In this document: positions 43,502 through 51,990 of the stretch, piece by piece
Numbering within the stretch: position 1 is the stretch's first letter
Layout of the letters: every line of letters starts with the position of its first letter
Assembly (NCBI RefSeq): GCF_002025255.2
Contig: NZ_CP054587.1
Span: 1,612,001-1,676,000 of the forward strand
From: Halolamina sp. CBA1230
Lineage (GTDB): Archaea > Halobacteriota > Halobacteria > Halobacteriales > Haloferacaceae
Reading direction: 5' to 3'
DNA: 64,000 nt
Position numbers and translations under genes: made by a program
Notes under the pieces: model-generated
Told to the model about the DNA's origin: nothing
Database searches by the model: none
Seen by the model: the letters and a program-made list of their open reading frames with translations, nothing else

Positions 43502-43552
43502 AACGGGAGTCCACGCGAAAGCCTCGGGGCTTGACTCCGAGGCGATTTACAC
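43400..43552 (+). ncRNA. predicted omega-RNA scaffold at the TnpB element right end
   Basis: In this family the guide RNA overlaps the tnpB 3-prime end and stops at the right end of the element. The stretch contains gaacgggagtccacgcgaaa and the terminal hairpin GCCTCGG ggcttgact CCGAGGC (43521-43543). The guide would then be read from bases just past about 43552. Start and end are estimates. Confidence 0.4.
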
Positions 43553-43607
43553 GGCCGCTACGCGACCGAAGCGCTTTTACTCCGAAACCTCCCTCTCACG
43601 GACACGA

Positions 43608-43805
43608 ATGGCCAGCGCCACCGGCACACCCTCGACGGTTCGCGACGGAGCGCCACTGCTCGCGTTCGCGCTCGGCCTCCTCTGTCTGCTCGCGATGGTG
43701 CCCGTCACGCTGGGCGCGCTCGCGGGGTATCTCACGCTCGGCGCCGCGATCCCGGTGCTCGCGGTCGGCGCCGTGGTCGCCGTTCTCTCACTCGTGGCGG
43801 CCTGA
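43608..43805 (+). CDS. small two-helix membrane protein
   Basis: A 65-residue protein, MASATGTPSTVRDGAP followed by two hydrophobic helices (about 17-38 and 42-64). It starts just past the TnpB element. It overlaps the end of the convergent membrane protein gene by 18 bases. No family is recognised. Confidence 0.55.
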   Translation: MASATGTPSTVRDGAPLLAFALGLLCLLAMVPVTLGALAGYLTLGAAIPVLAVGAVVAVLSLVAA

Positions 43806-44222
43806 GCCGGCGAGCGTCAGGACCACGATCGCCGTCACCGACAGTGTCACGACCCCGTACAGCGGCAGCGACGCCGGCCCGTTGCCGAGTAGCCAGCTCG
43901 CCGACGCCGTCGCCAGGAACGGCAGCACGAGCAGCGCCGCGACCGCCGCGAGCCGGCGTCGGTGAGCCCGCCGACTCGGTGACCAGATCCCGCGCCGGAG
44001 CGCGGCGTCGCCCGCGCCCGCGCCGACGATCGGCCCGACCACGACCGAGATCAGCAGCAGCGCCATCGAGCCGTTGCCGACCAGTTCCCCGAGCCAGAGC
44101 CAGCGCACCAGCGCGGCGACGCCGGAGAGCGCCCGCCAGACCGCAGTCGCGCCCAGCAGGGCGGCGACGGCACGGTGCGTGGCGGGGAGAGACACGCCCG
44201 CGGCTTGGGCGAAAGACGGCAA
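43788..44222 (-). CDS. four-helix membrane protein of unknown function
   Basis: A 144-residue protein with four predicted membrane helices: about 16-38, 50-72, 92-112 and 118-138. A basic loop, RRGIWSPSRRAHRRRL, lies between helices 2 and 3. It lies 19 bases after the TrmB gene's stop on the same strand and could be co-transcribed with it. No known function. Confidence 0.58.
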   Translation of the reverse strand: MPSFAQAAGVSLPATHRAVAALLGATAVWRALSGVAALVRWLWLGELVGNGSMALLLISVVVGPIVGAGAGDAALRRGIWSPSRRAHRRRLAAVAALLVLPFLATASASWLLGNGPASLPLYGVVTLSVTAIVVLTLAGSGRHE

Positions 44223-44241
44223 AACGGTACCGGTGGGCGAC

Positions 44242-45012
44242 CTACGACATCTGGTTCTGCAGCGTCCGCTCCATCATCGCGACGAGCGTCGAGGCGAAGC
44301 CGGAGCCGGCACTCCAGTACGCCGTCTCGCGGGTCACGCCCGGGAGTTCCTCCTCGCCGAGTACGCTGTGGAGCACAGTGTCGTCGTCGACCAGCAGCAT
44401 CCGGCCGGTGTGGTTGGCCTCGTCGTCGTGGATCTCGGGGGCGAGCACGGTCACGGCCGCGGCGTCGGCGAACCGTTCGCGAACGGTCGTGTCGGTGCTG
44501 ACCACCGTCACCTCGACCCCCGCCGCCGCGCGTTCGGCGAGCGCCTCGTAAACCCCCTCGGTCAGGAGGTCGGCCGCCTCGGCGCCGAACACGACGCGCT
44601 CGTCGGCGTCCCGGACGAGCTGGGTCACGCGTTCGGTGACGGCCTCCCGCCCCCGGACGGTCCAGATGTCCTCGCGCTCCTCGCTCGGCCCCTCGCGCCG
44701 GCTGGCGGCCTCCCGGAGGCGGTCGGCGACCCGTTCGATATCTCGCTCGAACCGCCTGGTGAGCAGCGACTCCGTCTCCTCGACAGTCACGGGCTGGAAC
44801 TCGCGTGGGTTGGCGTGCTGGACGTTGACCAGCCCGCGGTTCTCGAGCGACTCGACCGCGCTGTACACCTGCGGCCGCGACACGTCGGTAGCCTGACTCA
44901 CCTCGCGGGCGGTCGCGGTGCCGAGCTCGTGCAGGGCGACGAGCACTTCGGCATCGTTGGTGCCGAACCCCAGCCGCCCCATCGCGTCGAACGCCCCGTC
45001 GTCGCTACCCAT
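44242..45012 (-). CDS. TrmB family transcriptional regulator
   Basis: A 256-residue regulator. The N-terminal winged helix (GFGTNDAEVLVALHELGTATA then VSQATDVSRPQVYSAVESLENRGL) is the TrmB type, followed by a coiled segment and a PLD-like effector domain (ERVVFGAEAADLL; VEVTVVSTDTTVRERF; GRMLLVDDDTVLHSVL). It is divergent from the ABC export operon at 45217-48469 and is its likely controller. The effector is unknown. Confidence 0.88.
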   Translation of the reverse strand: MGSDDGAFDAMGRLGFGTNDAEVLVALHELGTATAREVSQATDVSRPQVYSAVESLENRGLVNVQHANPREFQPVTVEETESLLTRRFERDIERVADRLREAASRREGPSEEREDIWTVRGREAVTERVTQLVRDADERVVFGAEAADLLTEGVYEALAERAAAGVEVTVVSTDTTVRERFADAAAVTVLAPEIHDDEANHTGRMLLVDDDTVLHSVLGEEELPGVTRETAYWSAGSGFASTLVAMMERTLQNQMS

Positions 45013-45091
45013 CGCCGCCTCGTCCCGAACGGCCGGAACGCGGACGCCGACGTCGGGGGATCCTGTCGTGATACATCTGTTCTGACGACGG

Positions 45092-45128
45092 TTACAGAGC
45101 TGTTGTAATATTCCTTCCGAAAACTATA
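45092..45128. promoter_or_regulatory. candidate TrmB operator and promoter between regulator and ABC operon
   Basis: TTACA gagctgt TGTAA (45092-45108) is an inverted repeat, followed by ttccgaaaactatatt with a TATA element near 45121-45127. That TATA box is about 90 bases before the annotated GTG start of the operon, so the transcript probably has a leader or the true start is elsewhere. The site is a plausible TrmB or TrmB-like target. Confidence 0.4.
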
Positions 45129-45216
45129 TTGCCGCGTCAGCGGGAGGTTCGTCCATGTTCGTAACAGGGAACCGAACGGCCCTCCGGAGCGATCTGGCGG
45201 CGGAACGGGGTCGGCC

Positions 45217-46671
45217 GTGAGCCGGCGATCGCTCGGCGTCGCGGCGTTGGTCGTGCTCTCGGTCGTCGCCGGCGTCGCGGTCCCGGCCGCGGCGGCGAAC
45301 GCCGACGTGGCGATCGAGTCCGTGGATCTCTCGGTCGACCAGCCTGCCCCCGGCGAGTCGTTCACGCTGACGACGACGCTCGCGAACCTCGAGTCGAGCG
45401 CCGGCTCGGTCGAGGTGACCGATATCTACGTCCGGGCGGCCGACAGCAGCAGCGATCTGGCCCGGATCGAGGACGTGGGCTCGATCGCCCGCGGCGACAC
45501 ACGCTCGATCCCGCTGACGATGTCGATCGACGAGCCGGGTGAGAAACGGCTGGTCGTCAACGCCGTCATGCGCGACGAGGCGGGCGAGTTCCACCGCGTG
45601 AGCTACCCGCTGTACGTCGACGTGCAGGAGCCCGACGAGGCCGTGATCTCCTTCGCGGGGCTGGATTCGGTCGCCGGCGAGGAGAGTCAGGTCAACGTGA
45701 CCGTCTCCAACGGCGACGCCGGCGCGCTCTCGAACGTCCGTCTGGAGCTGACCGGGCAGGCCGACGTGGTGAACCCCGAGCGCGTCTCGGCGTCGATCCA
45801 GCCCGGAACCCAGACCACCCACACGTTCGCCGCGACGTTCGACGAGCCCGGGAGCCGGGAGCTGGCGGCGCAGCTGACGTACAAAACCGACGAGGGCGTC
45901 ACACGGACGATCACGCGCAACGTCACCGCCGACGTCGAGCCCGCGAACCTCGACCCGCAGTTGACCGCCACGGCGACGACCGCGAACGGCTCGTCGGTCG
46001 TCCGGGCGACGCTGTCGGAGTTCGGCAACGTCGAACTCCGTGACGTGCAGCTTCGGGCCGTGGTCGACGGCGAGACCGTCGCCAGAGCGCGGCTCGCGGA
46101 CGTGGCCGCCGGCGGGAGTCAGGTCGGCACGCTCGATGGGAGTTCGATTCCGGCGGGTGAGGTGACGGTCGTCGCCGAGTACACCGCGGCCGGGCGGGAG
46201 GAGACGACCGAGACGACGCTGTCGTACTCCCCGGCGCCGGCGACCGACATGACCCTGACTGGCGTCGACACGACACGGAGCGGCGACGTAGTGACCGTCA
46301 GCGGCGACGCGGCCAACGTCGGCAACCTCGACACGAGTTCGGTCGTGGTGAGCGTCGTGCCGAGCGAGGGCGTCACCCCGGTGAACCCGAACAAGGAGTA
46401 CTTCGTCGGCCCGGTGGAATCGAGCGAGTTCGCGACGTTCCAGCTCACCGCCAACGTCTCGTCGTCGGTGACGGAGCTCCCGATCCGGATCGAGTACACC
46501 GTCGACGGCGAGCGCCTCTCGCGGGTGGCCGAGGTCGACGTGAGCGACACCGCGGCGTCGGGGAACGGGCAGAGCGACTCCAGCGCCCCCGGGTTCTCGC
46601 TGCTGCTCGGCGCGCTGGGTGTGCTCCTCGCGGTCGCGCTGGCGGGCGCCTACCGCCGGTACACGGGCTGA
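45217..46671 (+). CDS. exported CARDB-like protein of an ABC export system
   Basis: A 484-residue protein with a Sec-type signal peptide (SRRSLGVAALVVLSVVAGVAVPAAAANA), several Ig-like repeats of the COG1361/CARDB type (for example VDLSVDQPAPGESFTLTTTL and LTGVDTTRSGDVVTVSGDAANVGN), and a C-terminal membrane helix with the basic end YRRYTG. It is anchored at the cell surface. Its stop overlaps the ATG of the ABC ATPase gene, marking it as part of the same export machine, perhaps the accessory subunit. Confidence 0.85.
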   Translation: MSRRSLGVAALVVLSVVAGVAVPAAAANADVAIESVDLSVDQPAPGESFTLTTTLANLESSAGSVEVTDIYVRAADSSSDLARIEDVGSIARGDTRSIPLTMSIDEPGEKRLVVNAVMRDEAGEFHRVSYPLYVDVQEPDEAVISFAGLDSVAGEESQVNVTVSNGDAGALSNVRLELTGQADVVNPERVSASIQPGTQTTHTFAATFDEPGSRELAAQLTYKTDEGVTRTITRNVTADVEPANLDPQLTATATTANGSSVVRATLSEFGNVELRDVQLRAVVDGETVARARLADVAAGGSQVGTLDGSSIPAGEVTVVAEYTAAGREETTETTLSYSPAPATDMTLTGVDTTRSGDVVTVSGDAANVGNLDTSSVVVSVVPSEGVTPVNPNKEYFVGPVESSEFATFQLTANVSSSVTELPIRIEYTVDGERLSRVAEVDVSDTAASGNGQSDSSAPGFSLLLGALGVLLAVALAGAYRRYTG

Positions 46672-47336
46672 TGCACGTCATCGAGCTCGACGACGTGGTC
46701 AAGCGCTACCAGAGCGGCGAGGAGACCATCGAGGCGCTGAAAGGCGTCGACTTCCACGCCGACCGCGGCGAGATGGTGACGATCATCGGCCCCTCGGGCT
46801 CGGGGAAGTCGACGATGCTCAACATGATCGGGCTGCTCGACACGCCCACCGAGGGGAGCGTGAAGCTCGAGAGCCGTGACGTGACGAACTTCACGGAGGA
46901 CGAGCTCACCGAGGAGCGGCGCAACGGGATCGGGTTCGTGTTCCAGGACTTCCACCTGCTGCCGATGCTGACCGCGGTCGAGAACGTCGAACTGCCGTCG
47001 ATGTGGGACACCGACGTCGACCGCCACGAGCGCGCGATCGATCTCCTCGAACGCGTGGGGCTGGGTGAGCGACTGGATCACACGCCCAGACAGCTCTCGG
47101 GCGGGCAGCAGCAGCGCGTCGCCATCGCGCGGGCGCTGGTGAACGAGCCCGACATCGTGCTCGCCGACGAGCCGACGGGCAACCTCGACCAGGACACCGG
47201 GCGGACGATCCTCGACGAACTCACGCGGCTGAAAGAGGAGGAGAACATCGCCATCGTCGCGGTGACCCACGACGAGCAGCTGGTGGAGTACGCGGATCGG
47301 ATGGTCAACCTCGTCGACGGGGTGATCCAGGAGTGA
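46671..47336 (+). CDS. ABC transporter ATP-binding protein (MacB/LolD type)
   Basis: A 221-residue ATPase. Walker A is IIGPSGSGKSTMLNMIG, the Q-loop lies in FVFQDFHLLP, the signature is LSGGQQQRVAIARAL, Walker B is DIVLADEPTGNLD and the switch His is in VTHDEQ. The extended D-loop and VENVELPSM are typical of the type VII exporters (MacB, LolCDE, FtsE). It overlaps both neighbours by a few bases. Confidence 0.95.
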   Translation: MHVIELDDVVKRYQSGEETIEALKGVDFHADRGEMVTIIGPSGSGKSTMLNMIGLLDTPTEGSVKLESRDVTNFTEDELTEERRNGIGFVFQDFHLLPMLTAVENVELPSMWDTDVDRHERAIDLLERVGLGERLDHTPRQLSGGQQQRVAIARALVNEPDIVLADEPTGNLDQDTGRTILDELTRLKEEENIAIVAVTHDEQLVEYADRMVNLVDGVIQE

Positions 47337-48469
47337 GCATCGAGGACCGGCTCTGGCGGTTCCCCAGCGCGCTGATGGCGTGGCGCAACCTCGGCCGCAA
47401 CCGCGCGCGGACGGCGCTCGCGGCGCTGGGGATCGTCATCGGCGTCGTCGCCATCGCGTCGCTGGGGATGGCCGGCGCCTCCATCCAGTACAGCACGAAC
47501 CAGGAGCTCGGCGGGCTCGCGAACCAGGTCACCGTCACCGCCGGCGAGGACAACCCCGAACCCGCGCTCACGGAGTCGCAGGTCCGGGACATCGAGCGAC
47601 TGGTGACCGACGCCGACGTGGTCGCTCAGAAGTCGGGGGTGACGACCATCGACGAAGGGGGTGAGTCCGGGCGGGTCAGCGTCACGGGCGTCACCCAGGC
47701 CAGCGTGCTGTACGACGCCCAGGCGGGGGAGGCGCCCGACCGCCTGCGCTCTGGCGCGCTGGTGAGCGCCAACGTCGCCGACGAGTACGACCTCGAACTC
47801 GGCGATCCCGTGGAGTACGACGGGCAGCTCTACCGGATCCGCGGGATCCTCGAAGCGCAGCAGGGGTTCGGCGGCGGCGCGTCGGTCGTGCTCCCCGTCT
47901 CGGCGCTGACCGACCAGGAGTACTACTCGACGGTGACGATCGTCGCCGACGACGGCGCGGCCGCGGAGGCGGTCGCCGACCGCGTGGAGCGGGGGATGAA
48001 CGGCCGCGAGGAGATCGTGAGCGTCACCACGCTCGCGGCCGTGCAGGAGAGCATCAACTCGCTGACGAACACGCTCAACCTCGCGCTGATCGGGATCGGC
48101 TCGATCTCGCTGGTCGTCGCGGCGGTGAGCATCCTCAACGTGATGCTGATGAGCACGATCGAGCGCCGGGGCGAGATCGGCGTGCTGCGGGCGGTCGGGA
48201 TCCGCCGCGGCGAGGTGCTGCGGATGATCCTGACCGAGGCGGGGCTGCTCGGGGTGATCGGCGGCGCCGTGGGTGCGGTCGTGGCGCTGGGCGTGGGGCT
48301 GCTGCTGAACCAGGTGCTGTTCGGCGATCCGACGCTGGTGTTCGAGTGGGCGAGCATGCAGTACCTCCTGTTCGGCTTCGCCTTCGCCGTCGTGGCGAGC
48401 CTGCTCAGCGGACTGTATCCGGCGTGGAAGGCGGCCAACGAGCGGCCCGTGGAGACGCTGCGGGGCTGA
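47333..48469 (+). CDS. MacB/FtsX-type ABC transporter permease
   Basis: A 378-residue permease from a GTG start overlapping the ATPase gene. It has one N-terminal helix (ALAALGIVIGVVAIASLGMAG), a large external domain (about 50-240) and three C-terminal helices, with SILNVMLMSTIERRGEIGVLRAVGIRRGEVLRMIL, here cited by its core ERRGEIGVLRAVG. Such systems use mechanotransmission for lipoprotein or peptide release, with no classical substrate pore. The cargo is unknown. Confidence 0.93.
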   Translation: MSIEDRLWRFPSALMAWRNLGRNRARTALAALGIVIGVVAIASLGMAGASIQYSTNQELGGLANQVTVTAGEDNPEPALTESQVRDIERLVTDADVVAQKSGVTTIDEGGESGRVSVTGVTQASVLYDAQAGEAPDRLRSGALVSANVADEYDLELGDPVEYDGQLYRIRGILEAQQGFGGGASVVLPVSALTDQEYYSTVTIVADDGAAAEAVADRVERGMNGREEIVSVTTLAAVQESINSLTNTLNLALIGIGSISLVVAAVSILNVMLMSTIERRGEIGVLRAVGIRRGEVLRMILTEAGLLGVIGGAVGAVVALGVGLLLNQVLFGDPTLVFEWASMQYLLFGFAFAVVASLLSGLYPAWKAANERPVETLRG

Positions 48470-48478
48470 CCCGTCCAC

Positions 48479-48763
48479 TCAGTTCGCGCGCTCGAACTGT
48501 GAGAGGAACACGCCGGCTGCGACGAGATACGAGAACAGCCGGACGGACTCGGTGACTGACCGCCTCGTCGCTCGATGGAGTTCGACCAGCGAAACGGCGT
48601 CGAGTACGAGTGAGAGTGCAGCGACGCCCAGTCCGACGACGAAGTTGATCACGGCGATGGTGATCCACCCGGCAGCGACGACGACGAGCGCGTAGAGCGC
48701 GTATCGGACGATGCGGCGGGTCGGGATCGTCGCTACCTCGGCGCGGATCGTGCCGGTATCCAT
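48479..48763 (-). CDS. small membrane protein
   Basis: A 94-residue protein, MDTGTIRAEVATIPTRRIVRY, with two hydrophobic helices (about 19-40 and 42-62) and a weaker third near the C-terminus (SYLVAAGVFLSQF). The longer frame is antisense to the next gene. It converges on the ABC permease gene. No function recognised. Confidence 0.55.
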   Translation of the reverse strand: MDTGTIRAEVATIPTRRIVRYALYALVVVAAGWITIAVINFVVGLGVAALSLVLDAVSLVELHRATRRSVTESVRLFSYLVAAGVFLSQFERAN

Positions 48764-48847
48764 ACGTTCGTCGATAGCGGAGCCGAACAAAAGAGTGTCG
48801 ACAGCGCCGACCGGGAGCTTCTTCGGGCTGAGCCTCCCAGCGAGGGT

Positions 48848-49042
48848 ATGGAGATCGCCGGGAAGACGCTCCGTCGACGGGTCGTAACCGCGGCCGTGGT
48901 GTTCGTCGCGCTGGTGGCGTACGACGTCGTCACGGGTTCGGCGGTGAGTTGGGCGATCAACGCGGTCGTGCCGGTGCTGTTCTTCGTGGTGTCGGTCGCG
49001 ACTGATGCGGCGCTGCAACGCTGGCTTGATGGTCGGGAGTGA
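48848..49042 (+). CDS. small two-helix membrane protein
   Basis: A 64-residue protein, MEIAGKTLRRRVVTAAVVFVA, with helices at about 11-29 and 36-54 and a charged tail, RWLDGRE. It diverges from the preceding small protein. Function unknown. Confidence 0.55.
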   Translation: MEIAGKTLRRRVVTAAVVFVALVAYDVVTGSAVSWAINAVVPVLFFVVSVATDAALQRWLDGRE

Positions 49043-49147
49043 AGTTTGTGGGGTAGGTTGGTTATTTAATCATCCTTACAATATCAAAAGCAGGGCAAAG
49101 TGTCTCAATCGAAATCAATAGATAGGAATAACAACAAATCGAGCTGA

Positions 49148-49330
49148 ATGGACAATTCTTTGTCGTCTATCATAAAAGACCTGAAATATATCCTTTTGCT
49201 TTGTTTTGTGGCTCTTCCAGCAGCAATAATATCCTTGCTCGCTATTTTAGAGTATCCGGAAATAGCTCTAAGCTTCCTTGTCTTTATATTAGTTTTAGTT
49301 GTAATCTTGGTCTATTTTTCTGATGGTTAA
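49148..49330 (+). CDS. AT-rich small membrane protein (probably acquired)
   Basis: A 60-residue protein with two long hydrophobic helices (about 13-34 and 38-57), rich in Ile, Leu and Phe and ending VYFSDG. Codons are AT-rich (ata, tta, ttt), unlike anything else in the window except the adjoining 100 bases. The frame is complete with ATG and TAA. Its base composition suggests recent transfer, perhaps from a virus or plasmid. Confidence 0.55.
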   Translation: MDNSLSSIIKDLKYILLLCFVALPAAIISLLAILEYPEIALSFLVFILVLVVILVYFSDG

Positions 49331-49377
49331 AATGCCACTATTATCGACTGCTCATGAGGTTGATTAGTGGTATTCGT

Positions 49378-49695
49378 GAACAGCACCGCAACCGCGAACG
49401 CGACCGCGGAGTGAGCATGACCACTTGTGACCGCAGCCGCGCCGCACAGCCCTCAGGCCTCCCCAACCGACTCACTCCCTCACTGTGTTCGGTCGCTCAT
49501 CCCTCGCGCGCTCGTTCGCCCACGCAGGGGCTCACGTCGCGCGCCGACAGCGGCGACGGTGTGATAGCGGTGGACGCCTCGAGCTGGCGACCCGTCGCCA
49601 GCGCGGGGGGAGGGGTGGGGAATCACGGTCTGTGCCGGGCCTCGTGCCCGGCGCACTGCGGTCACAAGTGGTCTAGCGTCGAGATGCTGTTGCCG
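49378..49695. mobile_element. X-family MITE-like element, copy X6
   Basis: The 49331-49857 gap holds this element. Ends are gcatgaccacttgtgaccgc (49415-49434) and gcggtcacaagtggtc (49658-49673), perfectly complementary over 16 bases and followed by gtcgagatgctgttgc. The hairpin gccgggcctcgtgcccggcg recurs as in X3. A second end motif, cgagatgctgttgc, lies about 40 bases further (49709-49725), suggesting nested or repeated insertion. From 49750 to 49857 nothing is evident. Confidence 0.7.
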
Positions 49696-49857
49696 TCGCG
49701 GTTTCAGTAGCTAACGATCGAGATGCTGTTGCTGTTTGCAGTCCCTATCCCGAAAACCAACGTCCGAGACGCCACTTGCGAAACCAGCCCAACGAAAAAC
49801 GAATAGCACCTCCAAAAGAATCAGAAGCAGCCGAAGGACTCCGGTTCCAGAAGCGCC

Positions 49858-50274
49858 CTACTGAATGTCGATCCGGTGGCCCTCACTCTCCCCCATCTTC
49901 GGGAGCGTGACCGTCAGCACGCCGTTGGTGTAGCTGGCGCTCGCCCCGTCGGCGTCGACGGCGACGGGGAGGTCGATACGCCGCCGGACGGTCGTCGTCC
50001 GGCGCTCGCGCCGGAGGTACTGCTCCTCCTCGTCCTCGTCGGCGGACTCCTCGTGGCTCGCCGCGATCACGAGGTGGTCGCCGTCAAGCGAGAGGTCGAT
50101 CTCCTCGCGGTCGAACCCCGGGAGGTCGGCGGCGACGACCAGCTCGTCGTCGTGCTCCGAGAGGTCGACGCGGGTCTCCCCCTCGCCGCCCCAGCCGGCG
50201 GTCTCGTCGAACCCCGCGAAGCGGTGCATTCGGTCGAACAGGCGGTCGATCTCGTCGAAGCTGTCCGTGCGCAT
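49858..50274 (-). CDS. Hsp20/alpha-crystallin small heat shock protein
   Basis: A 138-residue small heat shock protein. The alpha-crystallin domain spans about 35-125 (RVDLSEHDDELVVAADLPGFDREEIDLSL) and carries the conserved A-x-x-x-n-GVL-motif, ASYTNGVLTVTLPK. It binds unfolding proteins as an ATP-independent holdase. A second Hsp20 gene lies directly upstream on the same strand. Confidence 0.92.
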   Translation of the reverse strand: MRTDSFDEIDRLFDRMHRFAGFDETAGWGGEGETRVDLSEHDDELVVAADLPGFDREEIDLSLDGDHLVIAASHEESADEDEEEQYLRRERRTTTVRRRIDLPVAVDADGASASYTNGVLTVTLPKMGESEGHRIDIQ

Positions 50275-50388
50275 CAGTGATTCACCGGGAGTAGAGAGGC
50301 GCTGCGAGGAGATAAGCTCGCGCTGAGTCGTGCTAGCCCGTCGCCGACGCGGCGAACGGCGGGACGAACGACGACGAAAACGGCCGAG

Positions 50389-50817
50389 TTAACTGACTTC
50401 GATGTCGACGCCGTCGTCGCCGCCGACTTTCGGCAGTTCGATCGTGAGCACGCCGTTCTCGTAGCTCGCCGACGCCTCGCGCTCCTGGACGTCCGTCGGG
50501 AGGGTCACCGTGCGACTGACCGAGTGCTGGGTGCGCTCGCGGCGGTAGTAGTGGGTGTCCTCGTCCTCTTCCTCGGACTCGACGTGGCGCTCGGCCGCGA
50601 TGCGGAGCTGGCGGTCGCTGACCGACACGTCGATGTCGTCGGGCTCGAAACCGGGCACGTCCGCGACGACGACGAGCTCGTCGTCGGCGTCGGCCACGTC
50701 GACCCGGATGCCGCCACCGGCGACGCCCTCGAACTCGCCGCTCAGGTCGGCGAAGCCGGAGTTCAGCTGCTCGAACAGTTCCTCGATCTCCTTGAAGGGG
50801 TCGCGGCGTCCGCTCAT
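50389..50817 (-). CDS. Hsp20/alpha-crystallin small heat shock protein
   Basis: A 142-residue paralogue of the previous gene. The conserved parts are DDELVVVADVPGFEPDDIDVSV and ASYENGVLTIELPKVG. The start MSGRRDPFKEIEELFEQL at 50817 follows the usual Hsp20 N-terminal pattern; the frame further upstream is antisense shadow of pheA. The tandem arrangement points to duplication, with divergence mainly in the N-terminal arm. Mixed oligomers are possible. Confidence 0.92.
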   Translation of the reverse strand: MSGRRDPFKEIEELFEQLNSGFADLSGEFEGVAGGGIRVDVADADDELVVVADVPGFEPDDIDVSVSDRQLRIAAERHVESEEEDEDTHYYRRERTQHSVSRTVTLPTDVQEREASASYENGVLTIELPKVGGDDGVDIEVS

Positions 50818-50890
50818 ACCCGGGAGAAGGTGCTTCGGAGGGTTAGGGCTGTCGCCGGGACGGCCGATTCCGCCGCAGTCAGTCGGTTTC

Positions 50891-51736
50891 CTACCCGACG
50901 ACGTGGCTGGTGTCGTAGGAGCCCAGCCGACGGACCCATCCCTCCTCGCAGACGGCTTCGACCTTTTCGAGCGCCTCCTGCGTGCGGGCCTCGTACAGCC
51001 CCGCCTCGATGTCGAAGTGGAAGCAGTAGTCGCCGAGTCGGCGGCCGCTGGGCCGGGACTCGATCCGGGTGAGGTTGATGTCCCGGTCGGCGAACGCCTC
51101 CAGCAGTTCGAGCAGCAGGCCGGGGTAGTTCGCGCCGGGGTAGGCGACGATGCTGGTCTTCCCGCCCGCCTCGGAGCGCTCGCTCTCGGGCGCGACGACG
51201 AGGAACCGGGTGGCGTTGGAGTCCCGGTCCTGGATGTTCTCGGCGATGCGCTGGAGCGTGCTGTCACTGTCCTCGCCGGCTCCCTGTGCCGGCGAGCCTG
51301 CGTTCGCAGGATGCCCGATCGCCCCCACGCTGGGGTCCTCGCGGGCGCGCTCGACGCCGCGGGCGGTCGACGCCACCGCCTCCTGGTCCACGTCGGGGTA
51401 GTGCTCGGCGAGGTACTCCCGGCACTGCGCCAGCGCCTGTGGGTGGGAGGCGACGGTGTCGAACTCCGGCCCCTGTGCGAGGAGAGCGTGCTGGATCGGG
51501 GAGACGATCTCCTGGACGACGCTGACGTCCCGCTCGGCCAGCGCGTCGAGGCTCTCGTCGACGGAGCCCTCGATGCTGTTCTCGACGGGGACGACGCCGC
51601 GGTCGAACTCCCCGTCGGCGACGGCCGCGACGATCTCCGTCACCGACTCCCGGAAGCTGACCCCCCCGTCGTCGGCGATCGATCCCGCCGCGCGATGGGA
51701 GTACGTCCCCGCCGGACCCAGCGTGACGACTTGCAT
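50891..51736 (-). CDS. pheA: prephenate dehydratase
   Basis: A 281-residue monofunctional enzyme converting prephenate to phenylpyruvate. Catalytic-domain motifs are LGPAGTYSHRAA, VPVENSIEGSV and NATRFLVVAPES (the conserved TRF). The C-terminal ACT domain carries LTRIESRPSGRRLGDYCFHFDIE, whose ESRP motif binds phenylalanine for feedback control. An unusual linker, NAGSPAQGAGEDSDST, is inserted before the TRF region. Confidence 0.95.
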   Translation of the reverse strand: MQVVTLGPAGTYSHRAAGSIADDGGVSFRESVTEIVAAVADGEFDRGVVPVENSIEGSVDESLDALAERDVSVVQEIVSPIQHALLAQGPEFDTVASHPQALAQCREYLAEHYPDVDQEAVASTARGVERAREDPSVGAIGHPANAGSPAQGAGEDSDSTLQRIAENIQDRDSNATRFLVVAPESERSEAGGKTSIVAYPGANYPGLLLELLEAFADRDINLTRIESRPSGRRLGDYCFHFDIEAGLYEARTQEALEKVEAVCEEGWVRRLGSYDTSHVVG

Positions 51737-51784
51737 ACCCCGGCGTTTGCGAGGGGCGGAGAAAAACGCGTCGGCGGCGCCGAC

Positions 51785-51928
51785 TTACAGGCCGACGATG
51801 TCGTCGAGTTCGACCGCCTCGATTCGCCCGTCACAGATCGCACACTCGTCGACGTGTGACGGGGCATGACCACCCTCCATGTGGAGGTTGCCGCACTCTG
51901 TGCATACCTCGAAATCAGCGTCGAGCAT
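51785..51928 (-). CDS. small zinc-ribbon protein
   Basis: A 47-residue protein, MLDADFEVCTECGNLHMEGG, continuing with CAIC and ending VELDDIVGL. Two CxxC pairs 17 residues apart, with two His residues between them, form a likely zinc site. Such micro-zinc-finger proteins are common in haloarchaea. It lies downstream of a 36-bp tandem repeat, within which its promoter must lie or overlap. Confidence 0.72.
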   Translation of the reverse strand: MLDADFEVCTECGNLHMEGGHAPSHVDECAICDGRIEAVELDDIVGL

Positions 51929-51990
51929 GCGCGAGGCGGTACTAGCCTGTCACAGGAGAACTTTGTGGCGGAAACGGGGCCGCAGTCGCC

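Larger units (their letters stand above)
42203..43552 (+). mobile_element. IS1341-type (IS200/IS605 family) TnpB-only element
   Basis: A single-gene insertion element between leuS and a small membrane protein gene. Its coding sequence is visibly less GC-rich than the flanking genes. No TnpA (HUH transposase) gene is present, which defines the IS1341 type. The right end is close to 43552, after the hairpin GCCTCGG/CCGAGGC. The left boundary is not certain and lies between about 42100 and 42250. Confidence 0.7.

Noticed and set aside
49354-49710. 97-118 codon frames inside X elements as real proteins
   Set aside because: Middles are not conserved as protein and one copy is interrupted; treated as element sequence (see finding).
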